From Botrytis cinerea B05.10 (taxonomy: Eukaryota > Ascomycota > Leotiomycetes > Helotiales > Sclerotiniaceae), in assembly GCF_000143535.2 (NCBI RefSeq), contig NC_037324.1:1860001-1924000 (forward strand): DNA of 64,000 nt, read 5' to 3'. Below the pieces are notes generated by a model. It worked only from the letters and a program-made list of their open reading frames with translations. It ran no database searches and was not told where the DNA came from. The translations under genes were made by a program, and so were the position numbers. Shown in pieces: positions 12,301-26,742 of this stretch; positions within the stretch are counted from its first letter, which is position 1; every line of letters begins with the position of its first letter.

Positions 12301-15300
12301 CAGTTCTTATTTCCAACTCTCAAACTTTGAAAGGCACTCACTCTCACTATCTGTTACAGTTGCTGTGGCCGTGGTTGCTATTTTTTGGTAAGTCAACAGT
12401 CTAGATAGTTTGATAATGTCCTACTCACTCTCAGATCTTGTAATCAATGACGTATAAGTTGTTGGGATATACTGTGTCGTGGATATAACCTGCGTATATG
12501 TTGTTGGGACATATTGAGTTGAGGTAGTCGTATAGTCGCTAACAACTGTGGTATATACAGTATATGGATATGAAGTGGAAACGGTTATCGTTGAAAGATA
12601 AATTTCTGTCAAAGTAGCGCTGATCGTGCTCAATTCTGTCAAGGTTGTACTATAGGTTGAGTAGATATCTGAGACTGAGATACTTGTAAATACACTAGTT
12701 TCAGTTGTCGTAGTAGGGACCTGAATCTTCATTAGCTAAAGCTGGAAAATTTGTGTGAAAGGGGCGCGCACCGAGGTTATACTAGTGACGACACTAGTCT
12801 CGGTTGTCGTCGTGGGCACCTAATGGAAAATCAGTACTTTGATCAAAAGTTTCTTTGAAAGGGAAGGCAGACTGAAGTAGTGAGTGTTGACATAGAAGTT
12901 AATTCTTGAGTGGTCGTATAAGTCGTGCTTATATAAGAGGTAGAATAGTAAGTCGTTGAACTAATGATCGTTTCAAAGACGGTATAAGGATAAGATGTCG
13001 AAACAGTCAAAACAGAGGTGGAGAAATATGAAGAGACGATTGTAGTTGGGACAAGGGAAGTCTTGGTCGTAGTAGTTGGTACCGAAATGATCTCCGTCGT
13101 GGTGTATGGAATCGAAGTAGTTTTTGTACTCGTCTTAGTATACGTTGAAACCGTTGTATACGTGCTATATCTGTATTCGGTCGTTGAGGATACCACAGTG
13201 AATGGATATGAAGTCGTCTTCGTGACTGTAGCCGTGGAAAAATATGAATCCGTGATGGTTGTTGGGACCAACGAGACTTGTGTAGTGGTGGTTGGCACGA
13301 TTACACTCGTTGTGAGAGTAGAAAGACTGACGTAAGTCGACAAATCTATTATCGTCGTAGTGATATAATCCGTGAAGCTGTGAGTTATATCGCTTATAAC
13401 TGTCTCACTTACAGTGTATGGATAAGATGTCGTTATGTAGGATGTGTCCGTTGTGCTGTAGGTCTCAATTACAGTTGTGTAGACGTATATATCCGAAATC
13501 GATACAGAAGTTGAGATGGAAGTCGAAATGTCTGTGACAGTGGTTGGTACGGAAGTCGTAAGAGTTATCAGAGACGTTTGAGTGCTGTTGATGTACAAGG
13601 TTGTCGAGGAAACGACAGCATAAGGTATGCTTGTGGTGATTAATGAAGTAGATATGGTTGTTTTAGGCACATATGAGGTCGTAGTCACATAATCTGTTGA
13701 CACTAGGGTCGAAACATCTGTAATTGTAATAGGTACGGAAGTCGTGAGTGTTACCAGAGAGGTTTGAGTGCTGTAAATGTACAAAGTTGTTGAAGATATA
13801 ACAGTATATGGTATACTGGTAGTTATAAACGATGTGGAGACAGTCGTAGTAGGTACATATGAGGTGGTAGTCACATAGTCTGTTTCAGTATCCGTTGTCG
13901 TCGTAGATAATGTGGTTGTTTCCCGACTAGTGTAGTACTCGGTAGTATATTGAGTGTAAGTAGTAGAGTGGTCGGAAATAACAGTTATCGGATAGCTTGT
14001 GTTCAAGGTATATGTGGAGACAGATGTGAAGAGATGATCCACGGTAGTGGTGATATAAACATCAATCGTTGTGGGTGAAGGTATTGAAGTCGTTGAAATC
14101 ACCGTGCTGGTTGTTTCATATGTTGATACCTCGACCTTCGTAGTAGTTTCCCATAGTGTATAATTGTTAATAATAGTCACAGGATATGATGAGATGACAG
14201 TCACATCTTGGGTGGTAATATACGTCGAAGGCTGATATATTGTTGTTGGTACGTAATCAGTTGTTTCTGATGTGATTGTGGCTGTCTGATAATCCGTCGT
14301 GCCGGTAGTAATGAGTGAGGTGAAAGTCGTTGCGGAATACGATGTGATCGTCGTGAGAGAACCACTTATCGTTTTGGTTATGAAGATAGGAACAAACTCT
14401 GTGCAAGTTGTTGTCACTGTCTTTAGTTTTGTAGTCGTGTGATCCTTAGTCGTCGTGGTAGTAAACCTGGAAGTATATCGTTCAGTAGTGGTCAGGGTAC
14501 TATACTTAGTCATCGTAATTGGATATCCATAGCTATTAATCAAAGTAGTCGTGTATGGGATTGACGTTGTGATCACATCTGTCAATATGGTAGTCTGCCA
14601 AACGAAACTTGTTGTTGTCTCCTCATCGGTGATGGTGTTAGTTTGAGTTGTGCGGTCCACCTGAGTAGCAGTGAAATTGTAATTTTTAGTCTAGCATGGG
14701 AATTAGCACTGGTAAATTAGGGAATCTCAGAGCAAATTACTGTCGTGACAAGATCAATCTCGGTAAAGCTAGCTGTAGATATGTTGGTCTGTTTGTTATC
14801 AATATTAGCTCCATAAACTTTGAATAAAGTCTTGAATACGCACCACTGTGATAACATCCGTCAGGGTCGTAATGGCTGAAATGATACTGGGAACACTGGG
14901 GTCAAATGTTAGCAAAGTCTCTGATACTGAAATTTTGTGCAACGGAGTATAGAAATCTCATAAGTATAATTCTTCAGCAGGGTACCCAATAGTCTGAGTT
15001 GTATTCAAGTTTCCAAAATATTCCAAACATTCAAACCCCTCCAAAATCTGGAATTATTCCGAATATTAAAATAGAATCCTCGATTGAACTACAATCCAAT
15101 GCTCAAAGACTCCAGAAAATTCAACCTCTTCTGAACATTGAGATAGCTCCAGATAGTAAAACAAGCTTGATAGATAAACTGATTCGAAGTACTCACGTTG
15201 TTGTGAAAGATTCTGTCTCAGTAGTCTTCTCCGTAATCTATTGTATATCAGCCAGTATCCTCGTGGCTATGGTGATGGAAGATCCTACAGTTTGGTTTGC

Positions 15301-16065
15301 AGTTTGATAACCACCGACGGTTTTGGTTATCTAATTTGTGTAAGCTGCGGAACTATATTGTTTAATTGTATTGTATCCAAAACTTACAGTCTGGTTTTGA
15401 GTGATTGTCTCCGTGATCTAAAACTCATCAGTAAATCCCTTGCTTGATTTCTGGAATCAGATTCACTCACAGTACTTCCTCCATATGGATATCCACCACT
15501 TGGTATTGAGCTCGCGGTCAGAGTAACAGTTTCGGTAACCTTTTTCTAAGTCAATTGGATATCCTTTTATTTTCTCCACCATACGCCCAACTCACTGTAG
15601 TCCCAGGCCCATAACCACCTCCAACCTCTGAGGTAATTGTCTTTGTAGTCTGCCTCCCAGTTAATGCCTATTCCTATTTCCAAGCGGAATATCGCTCACG
15701 GTTTGGTTTTGATATGCTGTAGATGTAGATATCGAGACAATTGTGGTTGGTTTTCTAGACTGCGTTTAGCATATCTTTACTTTGCTTTTGCAGATCAGAA
15801 CTCACTCAATTGTAGTAGTCTCCCAACATGTAGTTGTCGATACAGATACTTGAGTTGATGTAATAGTTTGTGTGGGACATGACCCATATCCATATCCACC
15901 CCCGGAAGATGTGATAGTCACAGTCTGTGGTTCGCACGTTGAAGAATGTCTTTGACCATCTGGTGTTATTGGAGTCACAATCGCCGCGGTTGTATTCAGA
16001 TACTGTCCTTGTACAACCCCGATCAACCCCGCTATTAGTATTACGATCCGAGAATTGGAGACCAT
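9383..16065 (-). CDS. Giant GPI-anchored Thr/Ser-rich mucin-like cell surface protein, 18 coding exons
   Basis: Large secreted wall or adhesin-like protein, 1,840 residues predicted. Coding exons (minus strand): 16065-15806, 15754-15700, 15649-15596, 15545-15471, 15417-15388, 15330-15289, 15237-15197, 14886-14844, 14788-14741, 14660-12873, 12819-12772, 12720-12429, 12377-12342, 12288-12253, 12200-12177, 12130-11930, 11880-11755, 11706-9383. The total is divisible by three with no internal stop. A signal peptide (VILIAGLIGVVQG) opens the protein. Next come Thr/Ser/Tyr/Val-rich degenerate repeats, an array of TLPGST-type units, and a Cys-containing module (GCSPGYVCNPPKPDHC, then YYPPSAGYFNLNP). 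A second Cys region follows, then Ser/Gly/Thr low complexity and a hydrophobic C-terminus (FFTLMTMLLVGFMG) fitting a GPI signal. Heavy O-glycosylation is expected. The long intron 7 (15196-14887) may hide another exon. No function beyond surface location can be claimed. Confidence 0.8.
10950..11640 (-). repeat. Coding tandem repeat array (TLPGST-type units)
   Basis: Within the last exon of the surface protein the peptide pattern (S/T)xTLPGS repeats many times. A larger unit containing TTIQGSTFTAPGQTITLPG occurs twice, near 11090-11160 and 11285-11355, with very similar DNA, which points to recent duplication of a block of about 190 bp. Confidence 0.8.
13500..13900 (-). repeat. Coding tandem repeat of about 60 residues
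   Basis: Inside the 1.8-kb exon two neighbouring units share TDYVTTTSYVP, then ITTSIPY, then SSTTLYI-STQTSL and TLTTSVP. They are about 180 bp apart and clearly homologous at DNA level. Confidence 0.8.
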
Positions 16066-18438
16066 TTTGAAATGCCGTCCTGTCGATATAGACTAACGAT
16101 AGTGTAGATAACAGCAATAATGCTGAGATCTTTTTCAACGAGCGAAGAAAAAGAGACGACGGTTACTTGGTTCAGGAACGATTGACTGCAGGTAAACCTA
16201 TATTAGTTGATGTGCCTGACTATAATATACGACCCAGGTGCGTCAGCTCTAAGGCTGAAGGTTCGGAAAGTCCAATTGAGGCGATTTGCGACCAATCAAG
16301 AAGTCAATTAACAACTTTCACAGCCATCTAATTGCCAGGGTAACCTTTTAAGAATTCCGAAGAGGTGCAGGAAGCCCACGAGGACTAGTTGAACAACAAG
16401 AGAGACAAGTAAAACGAGCAAAAGTCCAGACGATATTGTTGTGAGAGAAAAATCTCAAAACGGAAAAGAGCTAGGGGACCCTAGACATTACGAACCTACG
16501 AATACACCACGTTACCTTGACAAACCCACTTTGAATATCAAATTCGTGATATGAAAAAGATGCAGGGTCAAGGGAGGAGATAATAAAATCGAAGGGTAGT
16601 ACGTGGATTAGCACAGGGGCTATGTGGTGACTTGAGAAAGAAATGGAACATCTATCTTTCGTCTTACTGAGACTAGAGCAGGTCATTTTCTGGGAGAGCA
16701 ACGCGGGAAAAGAAAAAGAAAACCCATGAGCCTCAATAGGACAACACATTTTACTGTACATGTTGTACCTACCCTTGACTAAACATCCTCGCATGCGATA
16801 GACGATCCTTGCATACTGTTGTTCAACAGAAAATGATATGCATCTTTGCAAGCGGATCTATAAACCTAATGCAATCCCTTGGATGGCAAGAATAACGGGG
16901 ATTGATATCGGAGCAAGAAGACCATGCCGTTCATGCCCTTTTCCCTCGGGAAATTCTTCCGTACAACGGATTGCCACCTTCTTTGCAGAACCGAGCAATT
17001 TTTTCTAGAATGGCATGTTAATAAAATGTTTGTTTACTGTTGGAAAGTAAGATCCCGGAATTCTAACCTTGCCGCATTATTGCAGCCATGTCTATTTTGG
17101 GGGCTATTCCGTGTAGCTGGGTAGTTTGGCTGAATCAAATGAACCATGGAGATTTTTTGTGGCCTACCAACTGTTGTCAAAAGAATCTGCAAAGCGGTTG
17201 AATGAGAAATTGACAGGTGACAGAGCGTGATAAGAGGCTGAGTGGCAGTGGAGAACGTGCTAGACTTTCAGTGGACTTCTGCTTACTTTGCAGAGGGGGT
17301 GGTAAGTGTTGGGTATTGGGTATTGGACGAATGAGTCGGAAGAGGGTCTTGAGGCTGTTAGGTAAAATCTCACTGCAGCACTTTTTACACATTCACTCTT
17401 CCACTTTTCACTCTCACATTCGCCATCATGATGGCTTGATTGCATACGATCGAGCACGCAGGTGATCGCTTCCAGCCTTTCGTTGCCTCAATTTTACGAT
17501 ATTCACATATGTAGGTCAGAGGTATTCGGGTAGAGATACCAAATGGATAATAAATGGAGGAACCGAGAGTAGCAGTAGGTCGTACGGAGGTCGAGTGGGA
17601 GGCCGAGAAAAGGAAGGAAAATAAGAGGTGGTTGGTGCGAGGTACGGTAAGTGGAGTTAAATGCTTGGTGGATCATATGTTGAAGGAGCGATTGGGCAAA
17701 CATGCATTGCCTATCGTTATCATTCGAGGATGAAGGGATGAAATGTGGGATACTCGCTTAAGCACCCTTTTAAGGAAAATCGTTAAACCCGACCTCAATC
17801 CTATTGAAACCTCATCATTCGTTCATTATGGCAAACAACATATTTTTATCGGAAATCCTCGTATCTTTTTAACCATACTTCCACTACACTTTCACGTCAA
17901 TATACCACGCGTTTTCCACACATTTTCTCATTCACTTCCACCACTGATCTATTCCTATCATGCCATCACATGCCTTGCTAAGTGCTTACTCATACACACA
18001 CAACACACATTAATTGCTCTATAATATTACCACATCACTTCACCTCAGACTGATCTAGAGCCTCATGAATCATGATATAATATCTAGTCGGCTCTTCCAG
18101 CGGCCGACTAGTTCCTAAGAGAATTTTGCTGTGGTTGCCCAAAAGTAATTTCCCTTCCTCTGAGTCTCTGACATCCTCATTACCCCACTTCGCGGATAAA
18201 CAACCGAACAAAGTTAAGCCCCGCCATTTCATTCGATTTTGCGGAGTAACATCACGAGCAACCAAAAGTGGAAGGTCGAGATAGGAAAAAAAACTTGGAA
18301 GGAACCACATAGGTAAGATTACTACCTAGTAGGTGTTTATTTATTTTGAATTTTTTCATTGGAAAGAATTCGAACACTCTCCTTCTGCAACTTCAACCTG
18401 TACATATTTTGGCGTTACCTTGACATCCGAAAAGAAAT
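16066..18438. promoter_or_regulatory. Large divergent intergenic region upstream of the surface protein and GAL7
   Basis: About 2.4 kb serving as upstream region for both divergent genes. Several frames of 60-126 codons exist, but none has recognisable content or splices into a neighbour. No repeat element was identified. Confidence 0.5.
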
Positions 18439-19926
<1,488 letters not shown>

Positions 19927-21412
19927 AGGCATACATGGAAATGGCCAATTGGCAAAAAGAGGGCTTGGGCAGGAATGTCAAACGACAAATCTAGAATTTG
20001 GTAGGATTCAAAAAATAGATTCTAGACATGCATCTCGCTCAACCAATGTACGTACTCTCTGATGTAAATGCTAGCTCGGCTACCCAACGCGTATTGAAGC
20101 AGTTAGAACTCAGAACTGGCGTAGATAACAGGGCTCTCGATGTAGTGAGTGAAATCTCGAGATGTGTATTGAATTTAGATGGAGAATATCATCGGATGAA
20201 AATCGAACTGTAAATTTGCCTGGTGTTATTTAAGTATATATGAAGTATCTCTTAGTCTCTAGATGATTACTAGTGTTGTTTATACTGCTGTGTTCCGAAA
20301 TCAGGTGGGATTGATGACCACCAATGGTCCCACAAGCCACTTACCTGATTGGGTTTAACGCATTGTCTTATCAGACTAAGTTCCTTATCGAGCTCTGTAG
20401 CCCACATCAGGCAAAAAGAGCACTCAAGAGAAAGACCCTCGACCCCGTAAGCAACGACCAACGACCAACGACCAGGACCAACACCAGCACCAACACCAAT
20501 ATCAACATTGACCCGCTTGCTTGCTTCCTACTTTCGCAGTCCTAACTTGAGAAGGAATCTGCTGCTGTTACTGAACCATGTCATTATTGCCATCATGCTT
20601 CCTACCAGAGAGTACATCGCATCGCTGCACATGGGCAGAATGCCGATATCGTTCGTACTCGCGGCTTTTTTGACTCAATGATCCAGCAACCACCCGTGAG
20701 ACACCACAAATGTAGTTTCTTATGAAACCGACTCAGTAAACCACCAATGTACTGGTTTCTGACATTTATCTGCCACTTTCCACGCCCGCTCGTGTTGGAA
20801 GTGAAGACATGCAACTCATATTTATATCCTCTCGAAACGACTTTTCGTTGGATACGATGGAGATCGGATGAGTTTGCGTTGGCATCAGCTGGATTCTTTT
20901 CTACCCACACAAGGCTGATGGATTGCAGGGAGTGTTGGTGGCTAAGTCCCAATCCGTATCAATATTTCATACCTTGTCAGATTTTCCGTCGAGTTACCCT
21001 GCTGTTGCAGCATGCAAGTTCAAGCATGCTCCCCACCAATCCTCAGTCGATCTCCAGTAATCCACCCAGAGCGGGCACATTCATGAGAGGTCATTGAGCC
21101 GATGGTAGGGTCGCATTTTTTCCTTTCCGTGCGTGTGCATTGATTGATACAGTCAGAAGAATTGTCATCTTTGGATACTGAATTCTAGCTCGGTCTCGAT
21201 GAACATCAGGCATTAAAGTCAAGGCATCGCTGATTTGAGTGGCGGAAGTGGCAATAATCTTTATCGATCTTTATTGGTGAAGGAAAGAGAAAATATTAGT
21301 GCAGGTACATCCACGATACAAGTTGTTCTGCGATGCGCCGGGTCTCTTTAATCCTCAATCTAAAGAGCACCGCGCAAAGAAGGTTCTCCAACCTTCATAA
21401 TTGTTAATTATA
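19927..21412. other. Intergenic region between GAL7 and the kelch gene
   Basis: About 1.5 kb with no supported gene. It contains a GACCAAC-type short tandem repeat near 20453-20505. The proximal part should be the promoter of the kelch-type gene. Confidence 0.5.
20453..20505. repeat. Short tandem repeat based on (A)CGACCAA / CCAACA
   Basis: Three to four ACGACCA heptamers followed by degenerate CCAACACCA units. A similar array occurs at 61644-61680. Confidence 0.75.
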
Positions 21413-24087
21413 ATGATTCGCTCGAGTTTCGTCTATTGGATTGGCGCTTTCGTCCCATTATGTTTGGGACAAGAAGCGGGATGGCTTGAAGGTCAGGTGA
21501 ATACGACAATGTGTTACTGGACATCGCCCCGAGGTACGTTTCTGCGAACATAACGTTTGGACGTTTAAACTTTTCCGCTGCAACAGCAATTGACGGTGCC
21601 AGCTGCGGTGGTACGAGATACCTTTTATATTGATGGAGGAGAGTTGTACTGGGAGCCTGGTATGAGCGATGGGACATACGATCCTCCCCTCGCCGATGGT
21701 AAGCTCAAGTGCTCGAATATCTAGATTATACTTACTTTCTTTAAGGAAATCCACTTGGACTCGTATACCTCCTCAACTTTAGCACTTCTTTTCACACATC
21801 AGACAATATCTCTTCCATTCTTACAACCATTTCGAAGGCTCCGAATGGGGGATCCGCCAGTAATCTGGGACCAAACTATGTTGATGGAGCAATGTTTGCA
21901 AACGACGAAGAATGGTACACTTATGGCGGGCTTTTATCTCTCACGAGTGCCTTTTCAGCGCCAGATGGAGACTCTGCCATATCATACGAAGTCTACTCAG
22001 ATGGTACACCTTTTAAACAATTCAACCCAGGCTTTGAACAAGTCGACCTACCAACAAACTTGACGAGATATGTGACGTACGGAGGAGCCGTTAGCATTCC
22101 ATCCGAAAATCTAGGATTTTACTTTTCGGGATACAGAGCCGCAAGCTTTGGACCCATTTATAGACAGCCAAGCCCGAGAAATGCGTCTTATTTAGCAAAT
22201 GTGACGTCTCAAACTTTAATTAGCATTGATATGGCTAGTCAAACCGCACCAAAGTGGTCTAATGACTCCTTGCCGTCGACTGTTCCAGGCCGTGCTAATC
22301 CTGAAATTGCGTGGATTCCCGTTTCGAATCAGGGAATATTGGTAGCAGTTGGTGGAGTTATTGATCCATCTTATTCTAGCATTGTCCAGGTCAACAATGC
22401 CTCTATCAATGAACAAAGCGTGAGTCGTCTCTCTGTCATTCAATAACACATTTATTGATTGTCGATAGAGTAAAATAAGTCCCGGTTTCATGACGACTGT
22501 TTCCATTTACGACATTGCTGAAAAAGTTTGGTACGAACAAGAAACATCCGGAAACTCTCCAGGGGCGTTGACCCAAGGATGTACTGTAGTTGCATCAGCC
22601 GAAGATGGTTCAAGCCACAACATATATTGGTATGGAGGTTATGATGGCATTCAACCCACGCAACCTTTCTCGGATGATGTTTATGTTCTTTCGATCCCTT
22701 CATTCATCTGGACGAAAGTCTACACTGGAAGTGATACTCACGGCCGAGCTGGACACAAGTGTGTTAAGCCATATCCAGACCAAATGATCGTTTTAGGTGG
22801 ATACGCAGCTCTTACTACTGAGGTCCCACATTGCCTTGAAGGTGGCATAATCCAAATATTCAATCTTAGTGACCCTCAATGGCTGGACTCTTATGACCCT
22901 TTGGTTTGGAGCAATTACACTGTACCCAGCCAAGTTGTATCTGTGATTGGAGGTTCTGGGACTGGTAGCGCTTCACAAACCAAACCATCTGGAGGGTTCA
23001 CAAATTCAAGTATGACGGAGCTATTGGGAAATGCCTACAACACAACCAAAATCACAAATTGGTATCCATATACGCCAGCTTCATCGACCCCTCCAAATAA
23101 TCGAACACTTCTCCCTACACCCGTCGCTACTAAATCAGGAACACCTGCATACCTTGGGCCTGTTTTGGGTGTCGTTTTGGGTCTTTTTTTCATTACCCTT
23201 CTCATTTTAGCCTTCATCATCTATCGTCGTCGCAAGATTTTTGGCCTCTCGCGAGCGGATCGCCAAAGTGAAGCTGGAACTATGTATGAAAATCGCCGAC
23301 GTACTCTCCGATGGCTTTATTCTACTCCTAGAGATGTAAAGGCTCCTACAGTCACAACTGATGAAACGGAACTCAATGCGGTATCTTCGGAAGCTGATAC
23401 TGATCATACACGCGTATTCGCCGTCGAAATGCCAGGTGATACACAATTTCACGAAATGATGGGTATGTAACCCCTTATCCCTTTATTATTAGATCTGAAA
23501 TTAATGAGCCTTGCCTTCCAGATACATCTCAGCCCTCTGAGCTCCACAACACAGGCTTTGTGCCCTTTTCCCCAAAGTCTAATGTTTGGAATAACATTTC
23601 CCGTAACCAAAGTCCTATCGCCCATTCTCCATCCGCAGGTTCCAATCACTCGCATGCTAGTACTGTTTCTCGAAGCTCGGGTCCAAGATCCTCCCCCATT
23701 TCTCCTGCTCGCGCAGATAGTGTGACACTCAATGAGCAGGCAGGAGGTACCACAAGAGAGAGGATTCATAGTGATTTGAGTAGTGTGACTGAAAGTGAAA
23801 GAACTCACCTGAGGCAGATTAGTGACGCGAGTGTAAGTGTAGATGGAGATTATGGGAATGTACCCACGCCTGCGATACAGATCGATGGACCGGGTGATGA
23901 GGAGCACGGAATTGGACAAGGGGTTGAGAGATCCGGAGTGGTCAGTCCATTGACGCCACCGCAGGGGGTGGGACAAGGGAGGCAGCATTATTTTGGTCCA
24001 GATAGTGTTGGGGACAGTGCTGCGCAGAATGTGCCGGTTCCTGAAACGAGGAGGAAAAGCAATTTTGAAGAGAAATTGGATGAGTAA
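21413..24087 (+). CDS. Kelch-repeat type I membrane protein
   Basis: Probable cell-surface protein with an extracellular kelch beta-propeller and a disordered cytosolic tail. Five exons: 21413-21533, 21603-21698, 21746-22419, 22469-23462 and 23522-24087; 816 residues. A signal peptide (SSFVYWIGAFVPLCLG) opens it. The ectodomain has kelch-like blades (DTFYIDGGELYW, NIYWYGGYDG, HGRAGHKCVK, MIVLGGYAAL). A Ser/Thr-rich stalk leads to one transmembrane helix (PVLGVVLGLFFITLLILAFI) followed by YRRRK. The tail is Ser/Pro-rich with many possible phosphosites. Such proteins are common in filamentous ascomycetes and their ligands are unknown. Acceptor choice at intron 1 (21602) was decided by frame: the earlier AG leads to a stop. 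Confidence 0.85.
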
Positions 24088-26220
24088 AGGTTAAGAGGGA
24101 ATTACAAGTACATAGTATCCAGGGGAAGAAAAGACGAAAAATTCACGAATCATGACGGCACTTGAGTGGGGATCTGGCTGAAGGAATAGGACAGTAAAGG
24201 CATTGGGGGTCGTTACGGATTGTCTTAAAGGATGTATATCTTATGGCATCACATCTACAGCTTTGGATTTAGTTTCCAGTCTTTAGTTTTTAATCTTATA
24301 CCTTCTTCTTTTCTTCTAACAACTTTTGTTAATTTCATACGAAGCGAAAGTTAACACTTGAAGAATTGAAATTGCTAATTTTTCTTCAAACACGCACACA
24401 TGCATACTCAAATATTGCGGTAATTTTCATGTATGTCTAAATAGTGCGGATAAATTCCAAACGGCTTTTATCCGGTCGGGTACCTGTTTTCTTCATGAAC
24501 TCCGAATGAAGGGTAACATCAGCACCCAAGCCTGCACGAAATTTTGATATCCGCGACTACTAATAAAAAAGATGACTAGTACGACATGTAGCATTTACAT
24601 TCATGGTACTCCTACATATGTCTACAAAGTAGAGAAACGCAAAATCTAGATCTTTAACGTCTTTGCATAATGTAGTAACAGTACCCATCGAATTCTTCCC
24701 TGCAGCACACCATCTCGGAAGCTCGGTTCGTTATTTGGAAGGTTGGGAGGAGGATAGGATGGATGGCGGATACTCCGTGTAGCGTACCGAATTTCGAAAA
24801 AGCCTAGATGCACAGAGTAATCAGGAATCAATAAAAAAATGCGTCGCGGAATATTTATTTATTCCCTTCTAATTATTTATCACGGATGGCATCCTCGTAT
24901 ACTCCGCGTGCAGCACCACACACTGTCGCCAGTACTCGGGATTGATTCTTCGTATCCATTGAAGATCTTGTCCTTGTTTGAAGAGATGTGGTGGGTGAGA
25001 AGTTTGGTAAGGAGAAATTGATATGCGAATTAGCTTAATTGGATTGAATACGGAAGGAGACTTTTATGGGAGTGCGGCTTGCGGTGCGGCTTGTCCGAAG
25101 AGGGGAAGGAGGAGTAAAGAATTGGTATGGATCTAGATGTCGAAGATGGATCCTAAGATGGTGTGGCCGAGAAGAGGGGAATTAGACAGGGGATCTTCGG
25201 CTGACTGCTTTAGGATGGATGGGGGATGCGGTTTATGTGAGATTGAGGTTGAGGTTGAAATTCTGACATGTGATATTTATCGTATTTTATCCTGGTATGT
25301 GTGTATGTGTGTGTGATCGGGACCGAGATACAGTTGGTTGGTCTTGGCATGTAGATACAAACGAGAGGGGATATTTTGTTTGGGTTGGGAATCATGTGAT
25401 TTTCTTCGAGATTGAATGAGTCGGATTTTGCTTGTACATTGACTTGTGTAGTTTTCAATCATTGCTTGATTTGTGCCTCTTTCGGATTTCCCTTTCTTTT
25501 GTATTCTACTAGATGCCGTCATGAGCTCGCTAATTTTGTTTCTCTGTCTCTCGTGCTAATAGGTATCATGGAGGCATTTTGAAGTCATTACGAGAGGAAA
25601 GGGATGGGGGAAGCGGAAATAGGGATAAATTGGGGGATGATCATCATAGTAATAGTCGATGTCAAAGATTATTGTTTTGTATTATACCTCAATGTCAAAT
25701 TATAATGGTTCATCAGTCAATAACAACCATTTTATTTGAAGAAAATACTAATCATATATTAGAAAATGACTTGATGCTTTTTCCTTTGATACAAGCTCTC
25801 CTCGACTCTTTTGTGTAAATTCCTCGAACATAAATATGAATGAGACCTGGTTAGGTAATTCACGCTTCTTCTCTTGCTCCGTGAGGATTAGCTATGCATC
25901 TTAGCAAGACCCAGGTTCTCCTCACCTCTTGTCCAGATACTTCTGCTCGGTTCTCATCTATGATTCTAACCTCAGTATTCATCTTCTTGTGTGTCTTTAT
26001 CCTCTAATTTCTTCTGGGCTAGGCTGATTCAATGGATATCTGTACAAACTAGTAGTTCCTTTCCTTGCATTGTAAATCTTTCTTCCTGAGTACTTTCTAA
26101 ACGCCTACCACTTCATCAACTATTCTTCTTTTTCCTCGATTGTCACAACTTGGGGAAGCAAGTATATACATATTTTTGAAAGTAACTAATAAACATTTTC
26201 ACTCTCTCGCCTCGACAACC

Positions 26221-26742
26221 TCACATGAACGATATCGGGTCGCAAAAGTCCAAGGTGTCGAGACCCCCATATGTAGGGAGAAGCTCTGCGGTTTCAATCT
26301 CTGATAAAACATTGCCGTAGTTAGATTCCAAGTAGAATACTTTCTCTATAATCTGACAGTCGGTATCCAAGGAACGATATGTCTAACTGTAATGTATTTC
26401 CACCTAATACTGTAGTGCTTGATATCATTCACGGATTGGAGAACGGATTCCAGATTAAATATATGAAAATTTGGAAAGGATTTGCCTGTAGCTACAAAGA
26501 GTTCATCAATTCAATGTCTAACCCGCTGCTTGTGCTCAGATTTAATCAGCTTGTAATGATGTAATGAAATTCTTCTCACAGCATCCACTTCGACACTATC
26601 AAATAATTAACTAAAGACTGAAGATCGAAATCACTCAACAGAGGATTGCTTAGTTAACCAATTGCTTGGCACACATGGAGCAAGATCAATATGCCATAAT
26701 AGTCTTGGAACTCTCCCCCCTTTTGTGATCTTCGGGTTCATG
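26221..26742 (-). pseudogene. Possible decayed gene of unknown family
   Basis: Read on the minus strand from an ATG at about 26742, one frame stays protein-like for roughly 120 codons but is broken by three stop codons. The sequence after the last stop (IDELFVATGKSFPNFHIFNL onward) continues to about 26370. A second frame from there to 26221 continues protein-like (RSLDTDCQIIEKVFYLESN) and ends at a stop. Introns might explain part of this, but no gap has good splice sites of usual size. I do not recognise a family; chance open reading in AT-rich DNA is possible. Confidence 0.25.

Noticed and set aside
16471..16851. 126-codon minus-strand frame
   Set aside because: No recognisable content and no splice connection to the surface protein gene.
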